From contig PWJA01000153.1 in assembly GCA_003560975.1 (NCBI GenBank), forward strand, positions 1-55,202: 55,202 nt of DNA, in the 5' to 3' direction. The stretch's first letter is position 1. Each line of letters begins with the position of its first letter. This stretch comes from Gammaproteobacteria bacterium (GTDB lineage Bacteria > Pseudomonadota > Gammaproteobacteria > Xanthomonadales > Wenzhouxiangellaceae). Made by a program: the position numbers and the translations under genes. Below the pieces are notes generated by a model that was not told the origin of the DNA, did not search any database, and was given only the letters and a program-made list of their open reading frames with translations. Shown in pieces: positions 9,218-18,001 of this stretch.

Positions 9218-10831
9218 TCACCCCGGATCGCTCGACACCCGCGCCGGCCGGGCCAGGTGCCGAGGCCGCACGCCCAGCATGACCAGCACCAGGCCGTAGA
9301 CGAGCGCGCCGGTGAGCACGGCGCCGGCCAGCCAGCCGGCACGTCCGGCCGGCCCGAGCGCGGCCAGGTCCTGCGTTTCCGGGATCCCGACAGCCACCAC
9401 CAGGGCCATGGCCAGGCAGCCGAAGAGCACCTGACCGATGCGCTTGAGCGGCACCACCGGGGCCAGGCCAGCCGGGCGCAGATTGCGCCACAGCAGCACG
9501 GCATTGAGCCAGCCGGACGCGCTCGAGGCCAGGGCAAGGGCCGCGTGAGCGCCCGGATGCGCCGCCAGCGTGGCGAACAAACCGGCCCCGAAATCGCCGC
9601 CGGCCAGGTGCCAGGTCAGGAGCAGCACGAACACCACGTTCAAAACCATGTTCACGGCCAGCGCCGTGATCGCGATCCGCACCGGCGTGCGCGTGTCCTG
9701 GCGCGAGAAAAAGGCCGGGGCCAGGATTTTCACGCCGATGAAAGCCGGCAGCCCGAGGCAGTAGGCAACCAGCGCCACCGAGGCCATGCGGACATCCGCG
9801 AGATCAAACGCACCGTACTGGAACAGCGTGACCGTGACCGGCTCTGCCAGCACGGCAAGACCCACCGCCGACGGCACACCAATCAGGATTCCCAGCAGCA
9901 GCGCCCACTCCAGCGTCGCCCGGAACCCGACCGCGGCGCCGCGCGCGTGCAGACTGGCCAGGCTGGGCAGAATGACGGTCGACAAGGCCACGCCGAACAG
10001 GCCCAGCGGAAACTCCATCAGTCGATCCGCGTAGTACAACCAGCTGAGACTGCCGGAGATCAGCAAGGAGGCGATCAGCACGTCCAGCAGCAGGCTGATC
10101 TGGGCCACCGACGAGCCAAACAAGGTGGGCACCATCAGGCGCAGGATGCGGCGGACGCCCGGGTGGGAAAAATCGGGCCAGGGACGCGGTAACACTCCAT
10201 GCCTGGCCAGGGCGGGCAACTGCACGCCCAGCTGCAGCACGCCGGCGACCAGGACCCCCCAGGCGAGCGCTTTCACCGGCTCGGCAAAGTAGCCGCTGAA
10301 GCCCACCGCCGCCGTGATCATGGCCAGGTTGAGCAGTGCCGGGGTCAGGGCCGGTAGCGCGAAACGACCCAGGGTATTGAGGATGCCGCCGGCCAGCGCG
10401 GTCAGGGCGATGAACAACAGGTAGGGGAAGGTCACCCTGAGCATTTCGCTGGCCAGGGCCAGCTGCTCGGGATCGGCGATGAATCCGGGCGCGAAGATCC
10501 TGACCAGCCAGGGTGCAGCGAGCATACCGAGCGCGGTAATAACCAGTAATACCGAAAGCAGGGCGCCGGTCGTCGCGTCGATCAGGCCCTTGAGCTCGGC
10601 CGCATCGCCGCGCTCCCGGTACTCCGCCAGGACCGGCACGAAGGCCAGCGAGAATGCGCCTTCGGCGAACAGCCGGCGCAGGAAATTGGGAATCTTGAAG
10701 GCGACGAAAAAGGCATCGGTGGCCGCGCTGGCGCCAAACCAGCGGGCCAGGACGACATCCCGCGCGAACCCCAGAATGCGGGAAATCAGCGTCATCGAGC
10801 CGAAATTGACAGTCGAGCGCAGGAGGCTCAT
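9218..10831 (-). CDS. murJ: Lipid II flippase MurJ (MviN)
   Basis: MSLLRSTVNFGSMTLISRILGFARDVVLARWFGASAATDAFFVAFKIPNFLRRLFAEGAFSLAFVPVL; MviN/MurJ signature. Confidence 0.96.
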   Translation of the reverse strand: MSLLRSTVNFGSMTLISRILGFARDVVLARWFGASAATDAFFVAFKIPNFLRRLFAEGAFSLAFVPVLAEYRERGDAAELKGLIDATTGALLSVLLVITALGMLAAPWLVRIFAPGFIADPEQLALASEMLRVTFPYLLFIALTALAGGILNTLGRFALPALTPALLNLAMITAAVGFSGYFAEPVKALAWGVLVAGVLQLGVQLPALARHGVLPRPWPDFSHPGVRRILRLMVPTLFGSSVAQISLLLDVLIASLLISGSLSWLYYADRLMEFPLGLFGVALSTVILPSLASLHARGAAVGFRATLEWALLLGILIGVPSAVGLAVLAEPVTVTLFQYGAFDLADVRMASVALVAYCLGLPAFIGVKILAPAFFSRQDTRTPVRIAITALAVNMVLNVVFVLLLTWHLAGGDFGAGLFATLAAHPGAHAALALASSASGWLNAVLLWRNLRPAGLAPVVPLKRIGQVLFGCLAMALVVAVGIPETQDLAALGPAGRAGWLAGAVLTGALVYGLVLVMLGVRPRHLARPARVSSDPG

Positions 10832-10946
10832 GCGATCCTTCCGGGTCCGAAACCCTCGAACGCGCAATCTGCTTGACTCGATCCCGTTTCCATTCCACAA
10901 TACCCGGCTTATCTTTCTTACACCAGACCAACTTCAGGAGTAATAC

Positions 10947-11213
10947 GTGGCCAATAGCGTCTCCGCCCGCAAAAGGGCTCGCCAGGCCGAGCGACATCGC
11001 CAGCGAAATGCAGCACTGCGCTCTCATGTTCGCACCAAAATCAAGAAGGTGCTGCGGGCCATCGAGTCCGGCGACAAGACCGCCGCCGAAGCCGCTTTCC
11101 AGGCGGCCGTACCAGCCATCGACCGTTCCGTTTCGCAGGGCATTATGCACGCCAACAAGGCAGCCCGGCACAAATCGCGCCTCAACCAGCACGTGCGCGG
11201 CATGGGCGCCTGA
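10947..11213 (+). CDS. rpsT: 30S ribosomal protein S20 (GTG start)
   Basis: (M)ANSVSARKRARQAERHRQRNAALRSHVRTKIKKV...; Shine-Dalgarno aggag at about 10937. Confidence 0.97.
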   Translation: MANSVSARKRARQAERHRQRNAALRSHVRTKIKKVLRAIESGDKTAAEAAFQAAVPAIDRSVSQGIMHANKAARHKSRLNQHVRGMGA

Positions 11214-11260
11214 CCCGGCCGGGCACTATGCAGGCTGGTTCAAACCCGAGGCGGCCGTCC

Positions 11261-11683
11261 ATGGCTCGATGCATACTGACCGGGGTTGATGGCTCAGCCC
11301 AGGCGGAAAAGGCGTTTCGATTTGCGCTCGATCTGGCTCGATGGTCGGGCGCGGAACTGCACCTCTGTGCTGCCGTCTACAGCGCCGAGATCGAACTGGC
11401 AGAACCTTCCGACAGAGAGGCCCTGACCGACGGCGTTCGCCGCCGAATGCAGGCGCACCTTGAGCACATGCTCGATCTGGCCGGCACCGCAAACCTGACC
11501 CCCACCCCCCACCTGCTCGAGGGCCATCCGGTCGAAGAACTGCTCGATCTGGCCGGACGGATCAAAGCCGATCACATCGTGGTCGGTCACCGCAGCAAGG
11601 GGATGTTCGAACGCCTGTTGATGGGCTCGGTCGCCAAACGGGTGGTCGATTTTGCCCGCTGCACGGTAACGGTAGTGCGTTGA
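11261..11683 (+). CDS. Universal stress protein (UspA family)
   Basis: MARCILTGVDGSAQAEKAFRFALDLA...ADHIVVGHRSKGMFERLLMGSVAKRVVDFARCTVTVVR; GxxG(x9)GS(V) Usp motif. Confidence 0.92.
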   Translation: MARCILTGVDGSAQAEKAFRFALDLARWSGAELHLCAAVYSAEIELAEPSDREALTDGVRRRMQAHLEHMLDLAGTANLTPTPHLLEGHPVEELLDLAGRIKADHIVVGHRSKGMFERLLMGSVAKRVVDFARCTVTVVR

Positions 11684-11767
11684 TGCCGGCTCGTTGACAC
11701 GGCAACCCTGCCGCAGCCCACTTCCCCATCACGATCCCTGGCGCGCACCGCGCTGACTAGCGGGCCA

Positions 11768-12421
11768 CTAGCCCCGATACCGACGCAGGAGAATTTCCAC
11801 CCGTCGAACGTACTCGCGTGTCTCCGCGAACGGCGGCACGCCCTGATGCCTGCGAACCGCATTCTCGCCGGCGTTGTAGGCCGCGAGCACCCGGGTCAGG
11901 TCCTGGTCGAATTCAGCCAGCAGCCAGGCCAGGTAGGCCACGCCCCCGGTGATGTTGTCGACCGGGTCGAACGGGTTGACGACACCGAATCGTCGTGCCG
12001 TGTCCGGCATCAGCTGCATCAGGCCCTGGGCACCGGCATGCGAGACCGCGTCCGGCTGGAACCAGGATTCGGCGTGGACCACGGCCCGAACCAGGGCCGG
12101 ATCGACGCCGAACACATCGCTTGCCGCATTGATCTCGGCCTCGAAACTGCCGTTGAACAAGGGGGTTTTCTCCCAGTCCACGCCGGTCCGGCAGGTTCCG
12201 AAACAGCCCAGATTCCGGACCCGATAGCGGCTGGTATCGGGCTTGCGGTCGGTGAACACGGTGATTCCGTTTTCGTCCACGTAGGTGTACACCTGAGCTC
12301 GAACCGGTTCGACCCAGGCCAGCAGCGCCATCAGCACGGCCAGGAGGCCGCAAGATAACGCGCCGACGAGTCGCGTCGGCACCCTGACGCTGCGCGATAC
12401 CCGGGGAGCGACGGGGGTCAC
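11768..12421 (-). CDS. Lytic transglycosylase with DUF4124-like N-terminus
   Basis: Signal peptide, QVYTYVDENGITVFTDRKP (DUF4124-like), then FEAEINAASDVFGVDPALVRAVVHAESWFQPDAVSHAGAQGLMQLMPDTARRFGV...AYNAGENAV (SLT). The proposed GTG start overlaps the TAG stop of the upstream SDR gene. Confidence 0.87.
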   Translation of the reverse strand: MTPVAPRVSRSVRVPTRLVGALSCGLLAVLMALLAWVEPVRAQVYTYVDENGITVFTDRKPDTSRYRVRNLGCFGTCRTGVDWEKTPLFNGSFEAEINAASDVFGVDPALVRAVVHAESWFQPDAVSHAGAQGLMQLMPDTARRFGVVNPFDPVDNITGGVAYLAWLLAEFDQDLTRVLAAYNAGENAVRRHQGVPPFAETREYVRRVEILLRRYRG

Positions 12422-13176
12422 TAGAACCCCCCGGTCACCGACAGACCGCCGTCGGCGGTGATGACCTGACCGGAAAGCCAGCCGGAATCCTCGCCGCACA
12501 GAAAGGCGATGACGCGGGCGATGTCGTCGGGCTCGGCCAGTCTTCGCAGCGGCGTCGTGGTTTCGAAGTACCGCACCATGCGCTCATCGTCGAGCAGAGC
12601 GCGAGCGAAATCGGTCTTGACCAGGCCGGGTGCGACGGCATTGACCCGGATTCCATCGCCGCCCAGTTCCAGGGCGAGATTGCGGACCAGCTGGTTTTCG
12701 GCGGCCTTGGACATCCCGTAGACGCCGATCAGGCGGTTGCCGAACAAGCCGGCGATCGAGGACACCAGGACCACCGCTCCGCCGCCGGCCGCCTTCAGAT
12801 GCGGTCGGGCCAGGTGGGCCAGACGCATGGCGCTGTAGACGTTGTTGCGCATGATCAGGTCGAAGGCTTTCTGATCGACCTGATCGGACGGCCCGTAGAC
12901 CGGGTTGCTGGCCGCATTCATGACCACGGCATCGAGCCGACCAAAGTGATCCACCGCCTCGCCGATCAGCCCGTCGAGCTGCTCCTCGTGGCCGATGTGG
13001 CAGGCCACCGCATGCGCTTGGCCGCCACGCTGGCGAATGGCTTCGGCGACCGGCTCCGCGGTTTCCCTGCTGCGGCTGGAAACCACGACGCGATAGCCCC
13101 GCAGGCTCATCAGCTCGGCGGCGGCACGACCGATGCCCCGCGACGATCCGGTGATGATGACGACAGGCTGACTCAC
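12421..13176 (-). CDS. SDR family oxidoreductase
   Basis: VVIITGSSRGIGRAAAELMSLRG...YGMSKAAENQLVRNLALELGGDGIRVNAVAPG; TGxxxGIG and YxxxK motifs. Confidence 0.92.
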   Translation of the reverse strand: MSQPVVIITGSSRGIGRAAAELMSLRGYRVVVSSRSRETAEPVAEAIRQRGGQAHAVACHIGHEEQLDGLIGEAVDHFGRLDAVVMNAASNPVYGPSDQVDQKAFDLIMRNNVYSAMRLAHLARPHLKAAGGGAVVLVSSIAGLFGNRLIGVYGMSKAAENQLVRNLALELGGDGIRVNAVAPGLVKTDFARALLDDERMVRYFETTTPLRRLAEPDDIARVIAFLCGEDSGWLSGQVITADGGLSVTGGF

Positions 13177-13230
13177 AGACCCTCCTAAAAAATAAGATAG
13201 TACAACGGACCGGCCGGCGGTCCGGGTCGA

Positions 13231-13944
13231 TCAGGCCAGGGTCACCAGATCGTGCGGCTCCAGGTGAGACACGCAGTTGATTCGCTCGAGCCGCCAGCTC
13301 GCCCCGGCGTCCAGACTCAACTCGGTTACCGACGCATTGTACAGGCTGACGTTGAGTTCGCGCTGCCAGGCCAGGCCCCGGCCCAGCAGGTCGGACACGA
13401 TCGTGCTGATGATCCCGGCCGACGTCACCACGACCACGTTTCTGCCCTGCTGCAGTTCCTGCTTCCACGCGTTCACCGGCGCCAGTGCCCTGACCCGGAA
13501 AGCAGCCCAGGTGCCGTTGGCTGCATCGACCAGCCGGCCGCTTTGCCAATGATCCAGAACGTTCGGAAACCAGGCCAGAAAGGTCTCCAGAAAGGCGACC
13601 GGGTCGGCGAAGGCGTGCTGCTCGGGAACCTCGAGGCGCAGCTCCGACGCCTGGGCCAGGGCGCTTTGCATGAGCTGGTCGACGCGGTATTCGTTCAGCT
13701 TGGGATCGATGAACGCCGCCCCGTTTACCTCGAGCGATTCCAGGGTCTGCCGGTGGCGCCGCAGCGATCCACTCCAGGCCGCCCAGCCCACCTCCAGCTC
13801 CGCCCCCAGCCGCTCGCCAAGTAGCGTGCTCTGGCGCCGCCCGGATTCCGACAGGCGATCGTAATCCTCGGTGCCGAGCATGCCCTGACCGTGTCGAAGC
13901 AGAAGCAGGCGCCCGGACGCGTCCAGATCATCCCGGGTCGACAT
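13231..13944 (-). CDS. Histidine phosphatase family protein (phosphoglycerate mutase-like)
   Basis: MSTRDDLDASGRLLLLRHGQGMLGTEDYDRLSESGRRQ...; RHG motif, LSESGRRQ, late VVTSAGI. Confidence 0.88.
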   Translation of the reverse strand: MSTRDDLDASGRLLLLRHGQGMLGTEDYDRLSESGRRQSTLLGERLGAELEVGWAAWSGSLRRHRQTLESLEVNGAAFIDPKLNEYRVDQLMQSALAQASELRLEVPEQHAFADPVAFLETFLAWFPNVLDHWQSGRLVDAANGTWAAFRVRALAPVNAWKQELQQGRNVVVVTSAGIISTIVSDLLGRGLAWQRELNVSLYNASVTELSLDAGASWRLERINCVSHLEPHDLVTLA

Positions 13945-13949
13945 GGATG

Positions 13950-14420
13950 TCAGAGCGAACAGCTTGCGCCGCGACGAGCCAGGTACTGCTGGTGGTAGTC
14001 CTCGGCTTTCCAGAAGGTCTGGGCCGGCTCGATCCGGGTCGCGATCGGGCGCGGAAAGCGCCCGGACGCGTCCATCTCGGCCCGGACCTGCTCGGCGATT
14101 TCGGTCTGGCGCGGGTCGTGGCTGAAAATGACCGAACGGTACTGGCTGCCCGTGTCCGGACCCTGACGATCGACCTGGGTCGGATCGTGCATGGCAAAAA
14201 ACGCCCTGACCAGGCGCGAATAATCGCATTGCTCCGGGTCGTAGACGACCTGAACCACCTCGACGTGGCCGGTCGTGTCGGTACAGACCTGTTCGTAGCT
14301 TGGCTGGTCGACGTGACCGCCCATGTAGCCTACGGCGGCGTCGATGACGCCGGGCACGTCTCGAAAGCGCGCCTCCACTCCCCAGAAACAACCGGCCCCG
14401 AACGTGGCTTGATGACTCAT
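13950..14420 (-). CDS. msrA: Peptide-methionine (S)-S-oxide reductase MsrA
   Basis: MSHQATFGAGCFWGVEARFRDVPGVIDAAVGYMGG...; GCFWG active site. Confidence 0.95.
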   Translation of the reverse strand: MSHQATFGAGCFWGVEARFRDVPGVIDAAVGYMGGHVDQPSYEQVCTDTTGHVEVVQVVYDPEQCDYSRLVRAFFAMHDPTQVDRQGPDTGSQYRSVIFSHDPRQTEIAEQVRAEMDASGRFPRPIATRIEPAQTFWKAEDYHQQYLARRGASCSL

Positions 14421-14525
14421 GTTTCGATCTCGATCATTTGACTGCGGCAATCATACTAGAGCGCCATGGCCATCAAGCGAACATCTCTTGTACGCTGTCA
14501 GGATGACAGACCGGACGGAACCTGA

Positions 14526-15965
14526 ATGACCGACACCTTTCTCTGGCACGACTATGAAACCTTCGGGGCCGACCCACGGCGAGACCGACCGGCGCAGTTC
14601 GCCGCGCTGCGCACCAATACCGATCTCGAACCGATCGAAGCGCCGCTGGTCGTCTACTGCCAGCCCGGCGAAGACATGCTGCCCCAGCCTGCCGCGTGCA
14701 TGATCACCGGGATCACACCCCAGCTGGCCCGCCAGCGCGGTGTTGTCGAGCATGAGTTCGCCGGAATGGTCTTCGAAGCAATGAGCCGCCCCGGCACCTG
14801 CAGCGTCGGCTACAACAATTTCCGCTTCGACGACGAAGTCAGCCGGCATCTGTTCTGGCGCAATTTCTTCGATCCCTACGCGCGCGAATTTGCCAACGGA
14901 AACAGCCGTTTTGACCTGATCGACCTGACCCGCCTCACGCGCGCCCTGCGTCCGGCCGGACTGCAGTGGCCGGATCGGGAAGACGGCACCCCCAGCTTTC
15001 GGCTCGAGGATCTGGCTCAGGCCAACGGCATGGACACCAGCCGCGCCCACGACGCCCTGGCCGACGTGGAAGCGACGCTGGGACTGGCCCGGCTGATCCG
15101 GTCGGCCCAGCCGCGCTTGTGGCAATGGGCGCTGGGACTGCGCGAGCGTCACCAGGTCGATCGCCTGCTGCGCTCGGGCCAGCCGTTGCTCCACGCCTCC
15201 GCCCGGCTGCCGGCCCAGTGGTGCGCCACCGCTCCCATACTGCCGCTCGGCCAACACCCGCAGATACGATCCCAGTGGGTGGTCTGGAATCTGCGTGAAA
15301 ACCCGGCCCCCTTTCTCGATCTGGACCCGGACGAGCTGGCCGATCTGTTGTGGACGCCGGCGGCCGATCTTCCGCCGGGCCACCAGCGTTTGCCGGTCAA
15401 GCTGATTCGCAGCAATCGCTGTCCAATGCTCTCCCCGATGAACGTCCTGGACGCTGGCGCGGCCGATCGCCTGGCTATGGACCCTGGCGACATCCGTCGA
15501 CATGCGCAACGCATCGACGAGGCTGCGGACTTTCGCGATCGATTGTTGCGGCTGTTCGGGCAGGATCGAGCGCGCTCGACGTCCGACCCCGAAATCGACT
15601 TGTACAGCGGCTTCACCCCGCGAACCGATCAAGCCGTGCGCGATCGTGTTCGAACCCTCACGGGCGCGGATCTGGCCGCGCTGGGCAAGCCTTTCAGCGA
15701 CGAACGGCTCAATACCCTGCTGTTTCGCTACCGCGCGCGCGGCTGGCCGGAAAGCCTGGATGAAACCGAAAAGGCGCGCTGGGCCGAGTACCGCCGACGC
15801 CGTCTCATCGACGACCCGGATCTGGCCAGCATCCGCCTGCACGACTACCAGGCCGAAGTCAGCCGGCTGCTGAGCGAGCATCCCGAAAAGCGCTCGCTGC
15901 TGGAGGACCTGATGCGCTGGCCCGATGAAATCGGCTGCCCGATGGCGGCGACGAACATTCAATGA
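14526..15965 (+). CDS. sbcB: Exodeoxyribonuclease I
   Basis: MTDTFLWHDYETFGADPRRDRPAQFAALRT...GYNNFRFDDEVSRHLFWRNFFDPYAREF; ExoI DEDDh nuclease motifs. Confidence 0.96.
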   Translation: MTDTFLWHDYETFGADPRRDRPAQFAALRTNTDLEPIEAPLVVYCQPGEDMLPQPAACMITGITPQLARQRGVVEHEFAGMVFEAMSRPGTCSVGYNNFRFDDEVSRHLFWRNFFDPYAREFANGNSRFDLIDLTRLTRALRPAGLQWPDREDGTPSFRLEDLAQANGMDTSRAHDALADVEATLGLARLIRSAQPRLWQWALGLRERHQVDRLLRSGQPLLHASARLPAQWCATAPILPLGQHPQIRSQWVVWNLRENPAPFLDLDPDELADLLWTPAADLPPGHQRLPVKLIRSNRCPMLSPMNVLDAGAADRLAMDPGDIRRHAQRIDEAADFRDRLLRLFGQDRARSTSDPEIDLYSGFTPRTDQAVRDRVRTLTGADLAALGKPFSDERLNTLLFRYRARGWPESLDETEKARWAEYRRRRLIDDPDLASIRLHDYQAEVSRLLSEHPEKRSLLEDLMRWPDEIGCPMAATNIQ

Positions 15966-16000
15966 GTTGGCGGCGAATGATGAAGTAGTTATTCGGGTTG

Positions 16001-16205
16001 TTATGCACAACTGCCTGATTCCGGAATTGACACTTTCATGACGCCGGCTATCGCTGCTCAATCCTCCCCTGTCAACTATCAAATATATGATTATATTGAC
16101 TTTTTAATTACTGTATAAAGAATGACCAATTGGGCGAAGGACTGATAACTCCCCTCTCCCCGCGGGCCTGTTCACAGGCTTATCCACAGCTTTTGTGGAT
16201 AAGCC
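16001..16205. other. AT-rich intergenic segment with DnaA-box-like sites (candidate DnaA-binding locus)
   Basis: TTATGCACA at 16001; AT-rich ctatcaaatatatgattatattgactttttaattactgtataaag at about 16075-16120; TTATCCACA at 16180 and its inverse TGTGGATAA at 16194 inside a perfect 12-bp-arm inverted repeat. Confidence 0.45.
16177..16205. repeat. Perfect inverted repeat with 12-bp arms containing two consensus DnaA boxes
   Basis: GGCTTATCCACA-GCTTT-TGTGGATAAGCC. Confidence 0.9.
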
Positions 16206-16223
16206 GGCCACGCGCCCTTCTTC

Positions 16224-16496
16224 CTAGTGGGCCATGCCTTCCAGGGGCAGCTGCGCCGCCTCCGATCCATCGTTCCGTTCAAGGAGTTCGACCGTCGCGG
16301 AGCGACCACCGCGCAGCGATCGCTTGAGCAGGCGATCGCTGCGCGGTGAGACGAACTCGACAACGCTGCCGTCGTCGAAGCGCAACATCAGAACGACCGG
16401 GGGCTCGCCGGCCTTGCCGGGGCGCGCGATCACGCCGCTGATCGTTCGACCGACGATCTCCTCGCGAAACTGGCGCGGACTGGCAGTGGTTGTCAT
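16224..16496 (-). CDS. Hypothetical protein
   Basis: MTTTASPRQFREEIVGRTISGVIARPGKAGEPPVVLMLRFDDGSVVEFVSPRSDRLLKRSLRGGRSATVELLERND...; plausible folded protein, no family recognised. Confidence 0.6.
   Translation of the reverse strand: MTTTASPRQFREEIVGRTISGVIARPGKAGEPPVVLMLRFDDGSVVEFVSPRSDRLLKRSLRGGRSATVELLERNDGSEAAQLPLEGMAH
16307..16348. repeat. Perfect inverted repeat with 17-bp arms and 8-nt spacer inside a small CDS
   Basis: caccgcgcagcgatcgc-ttgagcag-gcgatcgctgcgcggtg. Confidence 0.9.
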
Positions 16497-16726
16497 GAGA
16501 AATCTCCTACAGGTCTGGATGGACGACACCCGTATTGAAACAGGTCGATTTCTCAAAACCTGATAAGCCGAAAACCACGTCGAACCAGAGGATCAATCGC
16601 ACGGATCGCCGCGGCGTTTGGCGACTGCGCGGACCCGGCAGCCCTGTTTAGTCTTTGTCCTGTCGCCGAAAAGCCATTCGGCGTCAACTCAAACAATCCA
16701 GACTCACACCTTTGGAGGAAATCGAC

Positions 16727-17008
16727 ATGATCAACAAAACCATCGCCGCTCTGTTCTTCGCTCTCGCCCTGGCCGGCATGGCCATGGCCGAGCAGGCCCC
16801 GGTCAACATCAACACGGCAACGGCCGAGGAGTTGGCCGACGGCTTGACCGGGGTCGGTCACGCCCGGGCCGAGGCCATCGTCGCCTATCGCGAGGAAAAC
16901 GGGCCGTTCACCCACATCGACGAGCTGGTCAACGTCAGCGGTGTCGGTCTGGCGACCGTCGACCGCAACCGCGACCGCATCGCGCTCGAGGATTCCCCTG
17001 GAGAGTGA
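16727..17008 (+). CDS. ComEA-like helix-hairpin-helix protein
   Basis: MINKTIAALFFALALAGMAMAEQAPVNINTATAEELADGLTGVGHARAEAIVAYREENGPFTHIDELVNVSGVG; signal peptide plus VNINTATAEEL HhH; Shine-Dalgarno ggagg upstream. Confidence 0.92.
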   Translation: MINKTIAALFFALALAGMAMAEQAPVNINTATAEELADGLTGVGHARAEAIVAYREENGPFTHIDELVNVSGVGLATVDRNRDRIALEDSPGE

Positions 17009-17028
17009 CCGACCGCAAGACCGGTATC

Positions 17029-17060
17029 CGGAGCCACCGACCCTCTTGCCGGTGGCTCCG
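17029..17060. terminator. Hairpin between convergent comEA-like and DUF1684 genes
   Basis: cggagccaccg-accctcttgc-cggtggctccg, perfect 11-bp stem between the 17008 and 17075 stops. Confidence 0.6.
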
Positions 17061-17074
17061 ATATCGTCCGCGAA

Positions 17075-18001
17075 TCAGCCGGAAAGGTCCTCGGGTCGAA
17101 CCCCCCCGCTTCCCCGGTAGCGCAGTTCGCCCGCCTCGACCGGTACGTCCAGTCGGTTCTCCGGCGGCGGCAGCGGGCAGGTCGTGTAGGCATTGAACGC
17201 GCACGGTGGATTGTAGGCACGATTGAAATCCAGCTCGACGCGACCTCCTTCGGGAAGGCTGGAGTACAGGAACCGACCCAGGCCGTAGGTCGAACGGCCA
17301 GAGGTCCGGTCGGCAAAGATGAAGAACAACTGCTCGTCGGCGGCCAGGGCTTCCAGACGGTACTGCTGTCCTTCGAACTCGAATACGGCGCGACCGGGAT
17401 TCGGTTGATCGCGCAGCTCTCCCAGCACATCGGCGATCGGGATGGTTGCATCTTCCGGATGCGGCTCCCAGCGGGCCTCAACGAGCCAGTCGGCGTTGAA
17501 ATCGAAGTAGTCCAGCCCCTGGAACTCGCGGCGTGTGGCGGCCTCGCTGTCGCGCGCACGCAACACCAGCCGGTCGCCCCGACGCGCGATTTCGAACCAG
17601 CCGGTTCCGGCATGGACCCGGGTTGCCGGATCATCACCGCCAACCACCAGTTCCAGCCGGGACGGCACCGGAGCATCTTCCTCGAGCCATACTTCCGCGC
17701 CGGACTCCGGCTCGAACCAGGCCTGCGGGCCCTCCACGATCACCGTTCCCCAGCGGTCCGGCCCCGAGGGCAATCGGACCGGATTGTCAGCGGCCGAACC
17801 GACGTCCCAGGCGCCATCTGCGAGAAACTCAAGCGCGACCAGACTCAGCCATCCGAACGGTGCGGTGAGGCGTTCGAGGCGCTGCTCACGCCACTCCATC
17901 GCGGCCGCTTCCCCCTCCTCACCAGCCAGAACCGGTGCCGACAGCAGCGAAGTGAGCAGCAGGAAGAGCACGCCCGCACCACAATGTCTAGACACGACCA
18001 T
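17075..18001 (-). CDS. DUF1684 domain-containing protein with signal peptide
   Basis: GWLSLVALEFLADGAWDVGSAADNPVRLPSG...LDFNRAYNPPCAFNAYTTCPLPPPENRLDVPVEAGEL; DUF1684 hallmark DFNRAYNPPCAFNxYTTCPLPPxENRL. Confidence 0.87.
   Translation of the reverse strand: MVVSRHCGAGVLFLLLTSLLSAPVLAGEEGEAAAMEWREQRLERLTAPFGWLSLVALEFLADGAWDVGSAADNPVRLPSGPDRWGTVIVEGPQAWFEPESGAEVWLEEDAPVPSRLELVVGGDDPATRVHAGTGWFEIARRGDRLVLRARDSEAATRREFQGLDYFDFNADWLVEARWEPHPEDATIPIADVLGELRDQPNPGRAVFEFEGQQYRLEALAADEQLFFIFADRTSGRSTYGLGRFLYSSLPEGGRVELDFNRAYNPPCAFNAYTTCPLPPPENRLDVPVEAGELRYRGSGGVRPEDLSG

Noticed and set aside
14451-16082. 543-aa minus-strand ORF
   Set aside because: Antisense to sbcB, which has clear ExoI motifs.
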